Shown here: one piece after another, positions 56,040 through 64,000 of the stretch | Layout of the letters: each line of letters starts with the position of its first letter | Numbering within the stretch: the stretch's first letter is position 1 | DNA from: Cyanodermella asteris | Lineage: Eukaryota; Ascomycota; Lecanoromycetes; Ostropales; Stictidaceae | DNA length: 64,000 nt | Reading direction: 5' to 3' | NCBI GenBank assembly: GCA_900618795.1 | Contig: UYJD01000004.1 | Coordinates: 899,061 to 963,060 of the forward strand | Notes under the pieces: generated by a model | The model's database searches: none | What the model was told of the DNA's origin: nothing | The model's input: only the letters and a program-made list of their open reading frames with translations | Program-made: the position numbers and the translations under genes

Positions 56040-58478
56040 ATGGCTCCTAAAAGACCGAAAGTCAGCTGTGATCCGCCTGAGATGCCACAGCAGCCGCCGA
56101 TCCCCGACTGCCTAGCATCCCGCAGCGAGATACTTGAACATCGAACGTTGACGTGGATCAACGCGCGATTCGAGCAAGCCCGAGTTGAGGGCAAGGCCGA
56201 TGGAGTGCAACAGATCCAGACCAATGATACTTACGAGAAGCCAACTCGATCCGCAAAGATCGCTCGCGCCATGCGCAACTTTACGACCCTCGCAGTTTCA
56301 AATCACCAAATAGTGGCTCTGATGCCTACCGGCACGCCCAGTGGTTGCGTGAAGTCAGACAGCAAATTCGTCGTCGCAGAGAATCGAGTGGTTGTCGACG
56401 ATGAGAAGGAGGAAGGCGTCGGTACTCTCTCAGAACGTCAGGGGGTGGATTCGCAAGTGGTCGCAATGAATCCCGAGGGCGATGCTCCCGATACGCAATT
56501 ATACTTGGAGGACGCACTCCGGCCAAGCCCACCTCCCAAGGTGTCCGTCAAAGTCTTGGACGTGCAGCGTCTTGAGTTCCCGGAAAACCACCAGGACTTT
56601 CTGGGAAAGCTGATACAGCTCACCCAGAAGATTCCCGATGGCAGTGTCGCCACGGCAGACCATTTTGGAGTTCTACAAGCTTTTCTTTTGAGATTTACGA
56701 CCATGCCGAGCAACAGCACACTTTGGACCTTGTGGCAAGCCTATATCGGTTTTGCCTGCTACGGCAAAATTCATCGACGTCTCTCGAAAGGCATGGTCAA
56801 TATCAAAAACGACTACTCGGGGCTTACTCGCAACATATGGGACCACATCACAATGCCAGTCAGCGATTTTCAAGCAGCTGTGGAGGAAAAGAAACGGAGC
56901 GATTCTGCTACCAGCTTTCCAGCGCCTTTTCCGAATGAGCTGAACGCCAATCAGCAATCCTATCTCGAGAAACAGCGAGACACACACCAAAAAAACAGCA
57001 TCTTTACGTACTCCGATCAAGGCTACGTTGACTTCCATCAGCTCTTCTCTCGCATTTTCACCACTTGCGACGAATCGTTGGAGAGTTGGGAGGAAGAAGT
57101 GAAGCGCTTCAGGGAGCTGAAAGTCGACGACGATATGGATATTTCGCAGACATGGCAGACGCTATATGCCGCCATGGAAGCCTACCATAATCTATACACT
57201 TTTACGGAGACATTTCCGGGGCTTTGCCTTCATCATTTGGCTACAATAGAGGTGACATTCGATCTTCAATACACGACGCACGGAGACGAGCAGAAGCGCG
57301 TGTCATCAGAAGGCCAAGCCACAAAGATTTCGAAGGATATGCTGAGTAGCTTGAGCTTAGAAGAATCGGCAGGAAACTCAAAGCCAAAGGCCCAAGTGAA
57401 GATCCGACGTCGTCGCATGACCTTGGAAGCTCTGAATGAGGAATCCAGAAATTCAGAGATCACCGCAGTTCTGACGGAGCAAATGGAAGACTCGACAGCT
57501 GTTGAAGATCGGTACTACGTTGAGACTGGAGGTTGGGCAGCTGCTGCTTGGACATATGCCGGAGACATCTGCACCTCGCACGCGCGCGCAGCTTCCGCAC
57601 TAGCCAAGAGAATGAGAGAACCAATGTACGCCCAAGCAATTGCACAAAGTCCAGTCAGACTACTCGATGTCACTCAAGTATCCCAGGACAAGGAGATGGC
57701 ATCACCCGAGATGGTCATCAAGAAATACGCAAATGCACCCGACAGAGTGCTTGATTGGCTTAGCCAGATTGAACCGTCGGCATTCGATCAATCACTGCCA
57801 GCATTCAAAGGTCGCATTCACGCAGAGACCATCATCTTGACCATTCATATGCTCTACCGCCAACTCGACATGCTCGACGAGTTGCCACAAGATGGCAATG
57901 GCTTGAACTTCGACTTCACCGCGAGTTTCCCGGTACTCGCAGCCAATACCAGGCCAGAGTACAAAGAAAAGTGGGAAAGGGCCATCGAACTCTGCCGAAA
58001 AGCCGTCAATTTTAGCATCTCACGGGAGGCCTGGGATCTCTGCGCTAGCATCGCTCCGATCCTGGCAGTCTCCAGGAGGTGCTGCCCAAACTGTACATGT
58101 GTGGTCAGCGCGGTTGAAGATGATCTCCGGCAAGGCAACCCGAGAGCCCGGTTCGTCAAACCTTCGGCGCACACTTCGTGGACGTCGACCACCCTCCCAC
58201 CGTGGACGACTCGAGGCGTCATACGCTGCGCGACTCAGAATGCTGCCAATGTCATGAACAACCGCTTTCAGAGGGTTCTGGAGCTTCGCAGACTGTCCGC
58301 AGATAGGCGTCAGAAATCCTTATCTGGCGACACTGAGGAAGAGGATCGCTATCTTCCGCTCCGGAGCCCGCCAAAGAGCAGCGATTCACGTCGAAGCTTG
58401 CGAAGTCCCGGGAATGCGTCGCAACGACTCTCCTCAGACCTCGATTCCGTGCTGGGGCTGTCTTATCCCAAGGAATGA
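56040..58478 (+). CDS. Uncharacterised protein with deaminase-like HAE...CPNC signature
   Basis: A single exon, 812 residues. The N-terminal two-thirds is mostly helical with no recognised domain, with WINARFEQARVEGKADGVQQ and FGVLQAFLLRFTTM segments and a basic KIRRRRMTLEALNE patch. Near the C-terminus, GRIHAETIILTIHMLY (His594, Glu596) is followed 88 residues later by SRRCCPNCTCVVSAV (Cys682, Cys685). The H-A-E and C-x2-C pair is the zinc-binding and catalytic signature of cytidine-deaminase-fold enzymes and resembles the fungal OTT_1508-like deaminase group. No experimental function is known to me for this protein. A Ser/Arg-rich tail follows. The ATG has a good context (AACGATGGCT) and is the first in frame. 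Convergent with the first DUF6594 copy. Confidence 0.6.
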   Translation: MAPKRPKVSCDPPEMPQQPPIPDCLASRSEILEHRTLTWINARFEQARVEGKADGVQQIQTNDTYEKPTRSAKIARAMRNFTTLAVSNHQIVALMPTGTPSGCVKSDSKFVVAENRVVVDDEKEEGVGTLSERQGVDSQVVAMNPEGDAPDTQLYLEDALRPSPPPKVSVKVLDVQRLEFPENHQDFLGKLIQLTQKIPDGSVATADHFGVLQAFLLRFTTMPSNSTLWTLWQAYIGFACYGKIHRRLSKGMVNIKNDYSGLTRNIWDHITMPVSDFQAAVEEKKRSDSATSFPAPFPNELNANQQSYLEKQRDTHQKNSIFTYSDQGYVDFHQLFSRIFTTCDESLESWEEEVKRFRELKVDDDMDISQTWQTLYAAMEAYHNLYTFTETFPGLCLHHLATIEVTFDLQYTTHGDEQKRVSSEGQATKISKDMLSSLSLEESAGNSKPKAQVKIRRRRMTLEALNEESRNSEITAVLTEQMEDSTAVEDRYYVETGGWAAAAWTYAGDICTSHARAASALAKRMREPMYAQAIAQSPVRLLDVTQVSQDKEMASPEMVIKKYANAPDRVLDWLSQIEPSAFDQSLPAFKGRIHAETIILTIHMLYRQLDMLDELPQDGNGLNFDFTASFPVLAANTRPEYKEKWERAIELCRKAVNFSISREAWDLCASIAPILAVSRRCCPNCTCVVSAVEDDLRQGNPRARFVKPSAHTSWTSTTLPPWTTRGVIRCATQNAANVMNNRFQRVLELRRLSADRRQKSLSGDTEEEDRYLPLRSPPKSSDSRRSLRSPGNASQRLSSDLDSVLGLSYPKE

Positions 58479-58866
58479 AGTGGACTGTCCCTTACTGCCG
58501 GACTTGGTAATGCATGGGAAATGGTGATGCTGATGCCCCGGTTTCCCACTGCGGAAGGTCGTGCGCGTTGTGTAAACAAAGGAAGTCATCGTGTTCAAAA
58601 CATGGTCTTCACGCGAGCAAGCAAGATCGGCTGGCCTCCAAGTCTGGGGATTTGAGGGCGTCGGTTGGGGCTGTCTGCAAGCCGCAGGTCACCACACAGA
58701 TAGAGAGAGCAAGATGTCGACGATAGTATGCATCCAATTAATTCCTTGAAATCAAACCACACCGTCAATACCATAGCCACAGCCCAATCTCAACAGTGCC
58801 ATGCAGTGTGCCGCATATTGAGATCTCGTTACTCGTTGCTCATGGAGATGAGGCCCATGTTTTGCC
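58479..58866. other. Convergent 3' region, no gene seen
   Basis: About 390 bp between the deaminase-like gene and the first DUF6594 relic; no coding frame recognised. Confidence 0.4.
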
Positions 58867-59966
58867 TCAATTACTCGATCCCGCACTGGAAAGAAAGACG
58901 AGAAGCACCGCGCAGTACGCCGCACTTGCACCAACAAGCTCCCGTCTCGAGGCTTTTGTGACCCAAGAGATTACTGTAAAGAAGATCAGGTCTGAAATGA
59001 GAACAACCACAATTGGCACTGGCGAGCTGCTGGGCATTTTCCGTTCACTGGTAAGGTACCAGAGCACCCAGATTGGTGCCAGCTGCAGGATGACCATGAC
59101 CAGCATAGCTAGAAGCGTCTTCGTGAATTCGACACGACTCTCCGAGAAGTCGAAGCTTCTCGCTTCTTGGTTGTATGAACCTTTCAAACCGAAGAGATGC
59201 TTCACCGAGGGTCAGCAAAGTGTTATAATCTCTTCGGGGAGCTGGAATCGTCGGAACGTACGTAACTCAGACGTCTCGGCAGCCAGCGACGAACCACGAA
59301 AATGAACAAATGATCGATCTTGGCGCCATTTTCGATGGGATTGATGCTCGCCTGGTCTCCCTTCACTTCCAACGCGGCAATTTGTGTAGGCATTTTCCCT
59401 TCAAAGTCTTTCTCGAGAAGGATCATTCTGCCGTTCCAGTCGTAATTCGCCGCTTCAGGCAAGCCAATAACGTACTGCGCAGACCGGAGCAGAACACCTG
59501 GGACACAGGTGAGCTATCGATTTGGCAGTGTCGTTTACGCTTCCCTAAACTTACTATACTGAAGCCATTGCTTCTCGATCTGGTCGAGTAGACTGGCAGT
59601 GGAGACCGGGGTAACCGAAGCGAGACTTTCGCAGTGCACAGAGCCAGACTATTTTTCATCTTCTGCCGATCCTGTCAGGACCACGGGTGAGCCCGAGGTA
59701 CGACGAAGCTGATTCTCGAGGGCGGCAAGGTCATCTTGTTTCTTAAGAATGAGCCGATGTAGTAAGTAGCCAAAGCGCCGGTATATAGCATATGCGCGAT
59801 TAATGTGCGTTGCTTCTGCAAGCTTTTGAGTATAGATCCTCGCATAATGGATCTGCAACTTGATCAGCTCTATCACGGCGTCAAAGCAGATTAGCTATGC
59901 TGTACTCGTGGGGCCGCGCTCGAGATCGACCGTGCGGGTTGGAAGACTGGCGATATCGATACTCAT
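58867..59966 (-). pseudogene. DUF6594-family protein, copy A, with two in-frame TAG codons
   Basis: Exons 59966-59555, 59497-59262 and 59199-58867 splice in frame (327 codons; GTAAGT...CCCAG and GTACGT...GAAG). The order matches DUF6594: YRRFGYLLHRLILKKQDDLA near the N-terminus, IEKQWLQY at the exon 1 end, DWNGRMILLEKDFEGKMPTQ, LPRRLSYV, then two or three C-terminal TM helices (LLAMLVMVILQLAPIWVLW, VPIVVVLISDLIFFTVISW, YCAVLLVFLSSAGSSN). TAG codons at 59897-59895 and 59651-59649 interrupt an otherwise intact frame. DUF6594 proteins are fungal membrane proteins of unknown function, often in large lineage-specific families. A (CT)n repeat lies 54 bp upstream on the coding strand. Confidence 0.8.
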
Positions 59967-60017
59967 GATAATGATAGCTGGTCTGATGGTGAGCGTTTAA
60001 GCTTCAGCGATGGAGCC

Positions 60018-60020
<3 letters not shown>

Positions 60021-60050
<30 letters not shown>
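60021..60050 (-). repeat. (CT)15 microsatellite upstream of DUF6594 copy A (AG on plus strand)
   Basis: Fifteen perfect dinucleotides; on the coding strand of copy A this is a CT tract 54 bp before its start codon, similar to the tract before the hydrolase pseudogene. Confidence 0.95.
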
Positions 60051-60051
<1 letters not shown>

Positions 60052-60377
60052 AGCAAGCCGTGAGTAATAATAAGGCAAGTCCTTTGCGAGAATAGCGCAA
60101 TTTGCCGTTATGGCTGATCTGGTGATGACTTATGCAGGTTGCCGACACCTCGAGTCTCACAAGCATGGATTAGGTCTAGGCATCGCGAGGACACTGCTGA
60201 CATTTACGGCTCAAGGCAGACTGGTCGACAGAGACCCTTGAATTCTTGACAACCAATCGCAAATCACAATAGAAGTATCCTTTCCGTACTATAAGATTCA
60301 CCCTGTTTCCCGCCCGTGCCTGCCAGACTCTATCTACCAAACTAGTTGGCTACCAGCAAATCTTTTGAAATTGACTT

Positions 60378-61240
60378 TTAGGCCTCCTCATCGAAGCCTT
60401 GAGCTCTCTGCTTGCCCTTGCCCTTCTTTGAGACCGTCGCAGGGCTGTACAGGTAGGAGTCTGCGGTGGGTTCCGACAATTGTACTTTTTCTCCAAGTGC
60501 AGTCAACCGCCGTGGACGGTTGCGCGAGCCCGTGCGGCTACGAGATGGGTCGCGCTTCTCCTGATCTCTGTTTGATCCTCCACGTCGCCCTCTACTTTCC
60601 CTGCTTAGGCTTCGCTCTCCGACGGAATAGTAATCGTCGTTCGATCTGCGAGATGAATTGGTCGATTCATCTACTTCGATGTCAGTAAAGTTCTTCTGCA
60701 TGTAAGACATGTCTGAGCCTTGTTGAAACGCTGCTTCTTACCTCGAGATTTCTTCTTTTTGGTAGAAGAACCGACAGCCGAGTTCTGTGTCATTTTAATT
60801 GGAGAGCGCTGTAGTGTGCTGATATGTGACGGAGCCTCCTGGACATTGATATTAACATTACGGACTGGAATGTCAGTACTTAGCATCAGTTTGCGGCTCT
60901 GTCCAGGGTGACTCCTTGTGCTCTTCTCGTCCCTGCGTTGAGAGTGTGACTTTCCAGACTTGTCATGCAAATCCCTTCTAGCGGACGGGACAATTGGTCC
61001 ACCAGCTGAAGATATGCCACTCACACCACCGATTGGGTTCGACGCAGAGGGTTTAGGGCCATATGGTTGGTCGCGTGGCGGTAAAGTAGTTGCGGACCCT
61101 TTTGTTGTGCGCAGCGACGCTTTTGACCTGGCTTTTGCCAGCAATGCATTCAAACCACCGCCCCTTATGGAAACTTGCGATGAATCTGCCGATACATCCC
61201 CGTCGGTACCTCTCTGGGCTTTTTCTTGGCTGTGATCCAT
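60378..61240 (-). CDS. Uncharacterised basic, low-complexity protein
   Basis: Exons 61240-60742 and 60673-60378 total 795 nt and 264 residues. The 68-bp intron (GTAAGA...TTTACTGACATCGAAG) has a perfect CTGAC branch site and removes a region that would otherwise end at TAG. The start MDHSQEKAQ was chosen as the first ATG; a longer frame upstream lacks ATG. Composition is Ser/Arg/Lys/Gly-rich with KKKKSR before the splice and repeated SR/RS dipeptides after it. Segments such as GGGLNALLAKARSKASLR could be amphipathic helices. No domain recognised; nuclear location is possible from basic patches but unproven. It sits between DUF6594 copies on the same strand. Confidence 0.55.
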
Positions 61241-61830
61241 GCTGTTGAGTGTTTTGATATAATCCACTACGATAGGTCTACTTCGTAAACATTGCTGCAA
61301 CCCAGAGTAGTTATACTTATTCCGGATACTCAGATTGATCTTAAACCTTGCTGGCGATTGACGGTAAACAAGATGCGCTGGACGGGGAAACAGTGATGAG
61401 AAGCTTATCTAGCAAAAGCACAGTCATGAACAGTGAGCTGGCTCTAGTTTGATAGCATAGCTGGGCCACTTGATTCACATAGTATACATGGAGCCGTTGA
61501 AAACAGCAATGTGGATTGCTGGAGTTCAAAAGGAGATCATATAGATGCGCTTTACCGCATAGCTGGCTGCAGATGCGTTGTATGACAGCTCATAAGCCTA
61601 GCTCTTTTTACGATCTGATGACAGGACCATCGCGTGTAGGCGAGAGCCAACGCGACCATCATCCGTATGCTGAGCTTACTGTTGGATGAACTTTGATATA
61701 GCAAAAGTAAAAACACCTACTGACGTGTAGATTTTGGCTTTTCGGACACTTTCATGGGCAGGCATGAGGTGTGTCATAATGCCGTGATAATACCTAAACA
61801 AACACGCATACTATACGTTAGCAGTCACGC
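61241..61830. other. Spacer inside the DUF6594 array
   Basis: About 590 bp, AT-richer, no coding frame recognised on either strand. Confidence 0.4.
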
Positions 61831-62660
61831 TCAACTATTGGTCCCTGACCGGAGTAGTGAAAGCAGCAAAGTAACAGACTGCGTCGTGCTAGTAGCGATG
61901 AACTGCTTTCTAGACGCATTTGTCGCCGCAGCGAAGAGGTCATAGGATATTATGACGGAAATAACAGCCACCACAATCGGCACAGGTGAGCTCCTAGGCA
62001 AATGCAGAATGGCATCCAGATACCAGAGAACTGCTAGAGGCGATAATTGTACAATCAGCACCAGAACCATGATCGAAGTAGTCTGCACAATTCCCAGAAC
62101 GTTTTCGTTCGTAGTAAAATTACCTGTCTTTACTTCGTAGGTCCCGCGCCTGCCGAGTAGCACATTTCATAATGAGCGAATCCTCATGGCTGAGGCTTAG
62201 AAACAACTCACATAGCCGAGCCGGTGGGCATATACCTCCAGAGAAACGTGATGAACATGCGATCGAACCCTTCACCGTTCATTGGTGTTGAAGATCATTA
62301 TATCATGATCTAACTCTGTGTGTTTCATCTGCGTAGGGAAACGTTCGTTGAATCGCTGGTGCAAGATCATTCGCTCCTGACTCAAACCCTTCTGCTTGGA
62401 TCTCTCAAACTCTTATCACTCGCGCCATGTTATCATAGCAGTTCTGTATTGTCAGCATAAAATCACAAGCCAAGCAGGCTCGCCAAAGACAGCTTTGCTT
62501 ACTATGTTGAACCCAGTGCTTCTCAATGTCTCCTATAGGGTCCAACAGAGATTCGCTGCCGCTGCTTGAAGCTTCGCGGAGCCGTTACTCAAGGACAGTG
62601 AGATGTTCTTGTTTCTCAAGCAGGATGCGATGTAAGTACCACTCTTTCCAAAGCAAAGCT
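61831..62660 (-). pseudogene. DUF6594-family relic, copy B (N-terminus missing)
   Basis: It begins abruptly at about 62660, directly after the intron acceptor that should serve copy C. Exon 1 remnant 62660-62503 gives WYLHRILLEKQEHLTVLE, a TAA at 62587-62585, then ESLLDPIGDIEKHWVQH. Exon 2 remnant (about 62443-62210) has QERMILHQRFNERFPTQMKH with flanking stops and a frame change before its end. Exon 3 (about 62163-61831) is intact: LGIVQTTSIMVLVLIVQLSP, LAVLWYLDAILHLPRSSPVP, IVVAVISVIISYDLFAAATN. Homology to copy A is collinear throughout. Clearly non-functional. Confidence 0.72.
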
Positions 62661-62722
62661 AGGGAGCTTCAGCATTAGTGGGCAGAAGCAATTGGGAAGA
62701 CGAGGAAGAGGTAAGGACTTAC

Positions 62723-63431
62723 GTAACCCAATTTGACCGGCAGCCGGTGGTAGATGATCTCTGTGAAGAGACGATCTATGCCTGCCTCGTCGTAGGTGAT
62801 GTTGAGCGATGCTTGGTCTCCTATCACTTCCATGTACTTCACTTGTAGGGGTACCTGCTCTTCGAATCGGTGCCGGATCATGTCTCTTTTGGAAATCCAG
62901 TCTTAGACAGTCGCATGGTTGATGTCAAGCAGTTTCCTTCCCGACAGCATCAAATTACCTGAGGTGGCCAGCATTGGCTCTGACGAAGGAGAATTATGTC
63001 CGTCACGTACTATAGTTAAGCCATTTTCTCTCGATCTCCCTAAGAAGCTTCGATGTGGTGTCCCCGAGCAAGGCGCCTTCTGCCTGTCCCGAAATGATGT
63101 TGTCCTGTACAACCGCCATCTGCACCGATACTGTCATGCCGTCACAGTCCTCACTTGCTGCGCATTGCCGAATTCGTGTCTCCAAGCTTGCAAACTCGTC
63201 TTGCTTATTGAGAAGGAGGCGATGGAGTAAGAAGGCGAAGCGCCGGTAGATGGCATTGGCTCTGTTACTGTTCACAGCGTCTGCGAACTGGCAATAGAGT
63301 TCTCCAGCTGTATCATCTGAGAGGGCTTGGATATTAACGGACTGAGGCTCGAGAAGTGGGGAACTCGTACCGACAAGTGGCATTTCGTTGCCGCGCCTAG
63401 GAACATGGCTGTCGGATGATGCCGTGCTCAT
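62723..63431 (-). pseudogene. DUF6594-family relic, copy C (membrane C-terminus missing)
   Basis: Exons 63431-63011 and 62958-62723 splice in frame (GTACGT...CTCAG); exon 2 is 236 nt, the same as in copy A. MSTASSDSHVPRRGNEM starts a proline/serine-rich head. NAIYRRFAFLLHRLLLNKQD and ASLETRIRQC follow, then SKLLREIERKWLNYS at the splice. Exon 2 has a TAA at 62905-62903 just before DWISKRDMIRHRF, then VPLQVKYMEVIGDQASLNIT and LPVKLGY. The third (TM) exon is absent: the next acceptor leads into copy B exon 1, suggesting unequal exchange or deletion between tandem copies. Confidence 0.75.
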
Positions 63432-63726
63432 CCTGTCATACGCCGAAGGTGTTGTGGGAGCGGCAGCGATGTTTTCCAACGATGTTGCTCATGCAGTCCA
63501 GGCGAAGACCAAGTGAATTTGTAAAGTTGGGTTTCACAACACAAGACATGTGCGGGATATTTTGGGAGGCGGGCTGAGATTAATTCGTGAGACTCAATCC
63601 GCGAGGTCAGCTGGCAATCGCAGCACTGCGCGAGAGCCATTTGCCTGGACTTTGGAGCAGATGCTGATTTGAAATGGCGAGGCTTAGCTGCCTTACGAAG
63701 CAGAGCTGATCTAAGATCGTGAGTAT

Positions 63727-64000
63727 CTATCCGGTCACATAAAGGTGGAAGGCAAAGATTCGTGCTTGAAGTGTGATCCAAAACACCGCACAGGTTACAA
63801 GACGAAAGGTCTGACACAATAACTCGCATTCAAAATTCTCTTTTCTACTGCCTAAGCCGCTGCTCCCAACATTCGACAACACCAGCAACAAAATGCCACC
63901 ATAGATTGCACTCGACACCAGGAGTGTCTGCGCGGATGCCAAGCACGTCGCAGCGAAAGTGAAGAAGAGCACATCCGACACGAGCATGGCGACAAGTGTA
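63727..64000 (-). pseudogene. DUF6594-family copy D, C-terminal TM end only (runs off window)
   Basis: The visible frame has MLVSDVLFFTFAATCLASAQ and SSAIYGGILLLVLSNVGSSG, collinear with the last TM helices of copy A, followed by an extra 40-odd residues to TAG 63729-63727. The 5' part lies beyond the window, so whether this copy is functional cannot be judged; type chosen by analogy with its neighbours. Confidence 0.5.

Noticed and set aside
12832-59966. Reassignment of UAG as a sense codon, suggested by TAG-only interruptions in the M20 gene and DUF6594 copy A
   Set aside because: TAG ends conserved genes here at the expected place (for example cullin-4 after YVA and IRC22), and other relics have TGA and TAA stops.

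Overview
The window is nuclear DNA from a filamentous ascomycete (Pezizomycotina; a finer placement such as Dothideomycetes is only a guess). This rests on short 47-62 bp introns with GTRNGT...CTRAC...YAG signals, typical single-copy eukaryotic genes (RPB9, SYF2, CUL4, ELG1, haspin, mitochondrial uL14, TRAP-alpha/IRC22), and fungus-restricted families (CFEM, DUF2421, DUF6594, DUF6601-like). I rebuilt exon structures by joining reading frames at splice signals and checking that the summed exon length is a multiple of three.

Layout. 1-7 kb: 3' end of a DUF2421/aromatic-acid-exporter-like membrane protein, a heme-oxygenase-like tail-anchored protein, and a PY-motif alpha-arrestin. 6.9-10.9 kb: a gene-poor stretch. 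10.9-19.5 kb: IRC22, a broken M20 amidohydrolase, SYF2, a nor-1-like SDR, and a cytochrome P450 relic with several nonsense codons. 19.5-28.4 kb: a genome-maintenance block with ELG1 (alternative RFC, two PIP-like boxes), CUL4 and haspin. 28.6-43.3 kb: an FMN-dependent monooxygenase, a two-TM fungal protein, a Cys-module membrane protein, a CFEM protein, RPB9, mitochondrial uL14, a gene broken by a 13-bp tandem duplication, and an 865-residue unknown with half a zinc cluster. 43.3-49.1 kb: a gene desert of almost 6 kb upstream of a large CaMKK/Ssp1-type kinase (49.1-53.3 kb). 54.6-64 kb: an alpha/beta-hydrolase pseudogene, an 812-residue protein with a deaminase-like HAE...CPNC signature, and a tandem array of at least four decayed DUF6594 copies interrupted by one unknown gene.

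The housekeeping genes look intact. The accessory genes (M20, P450, hydrolase, DUF6594 array, the 13-bp-duplication gene) are damaged by nonsense codons, homopolymer slips and small duplications. No operon logic applies. The clearest functional grouping is DNA replication/chromatin control (ELG1, CUL4, haspin), probably through co-location rather than co-regulation.
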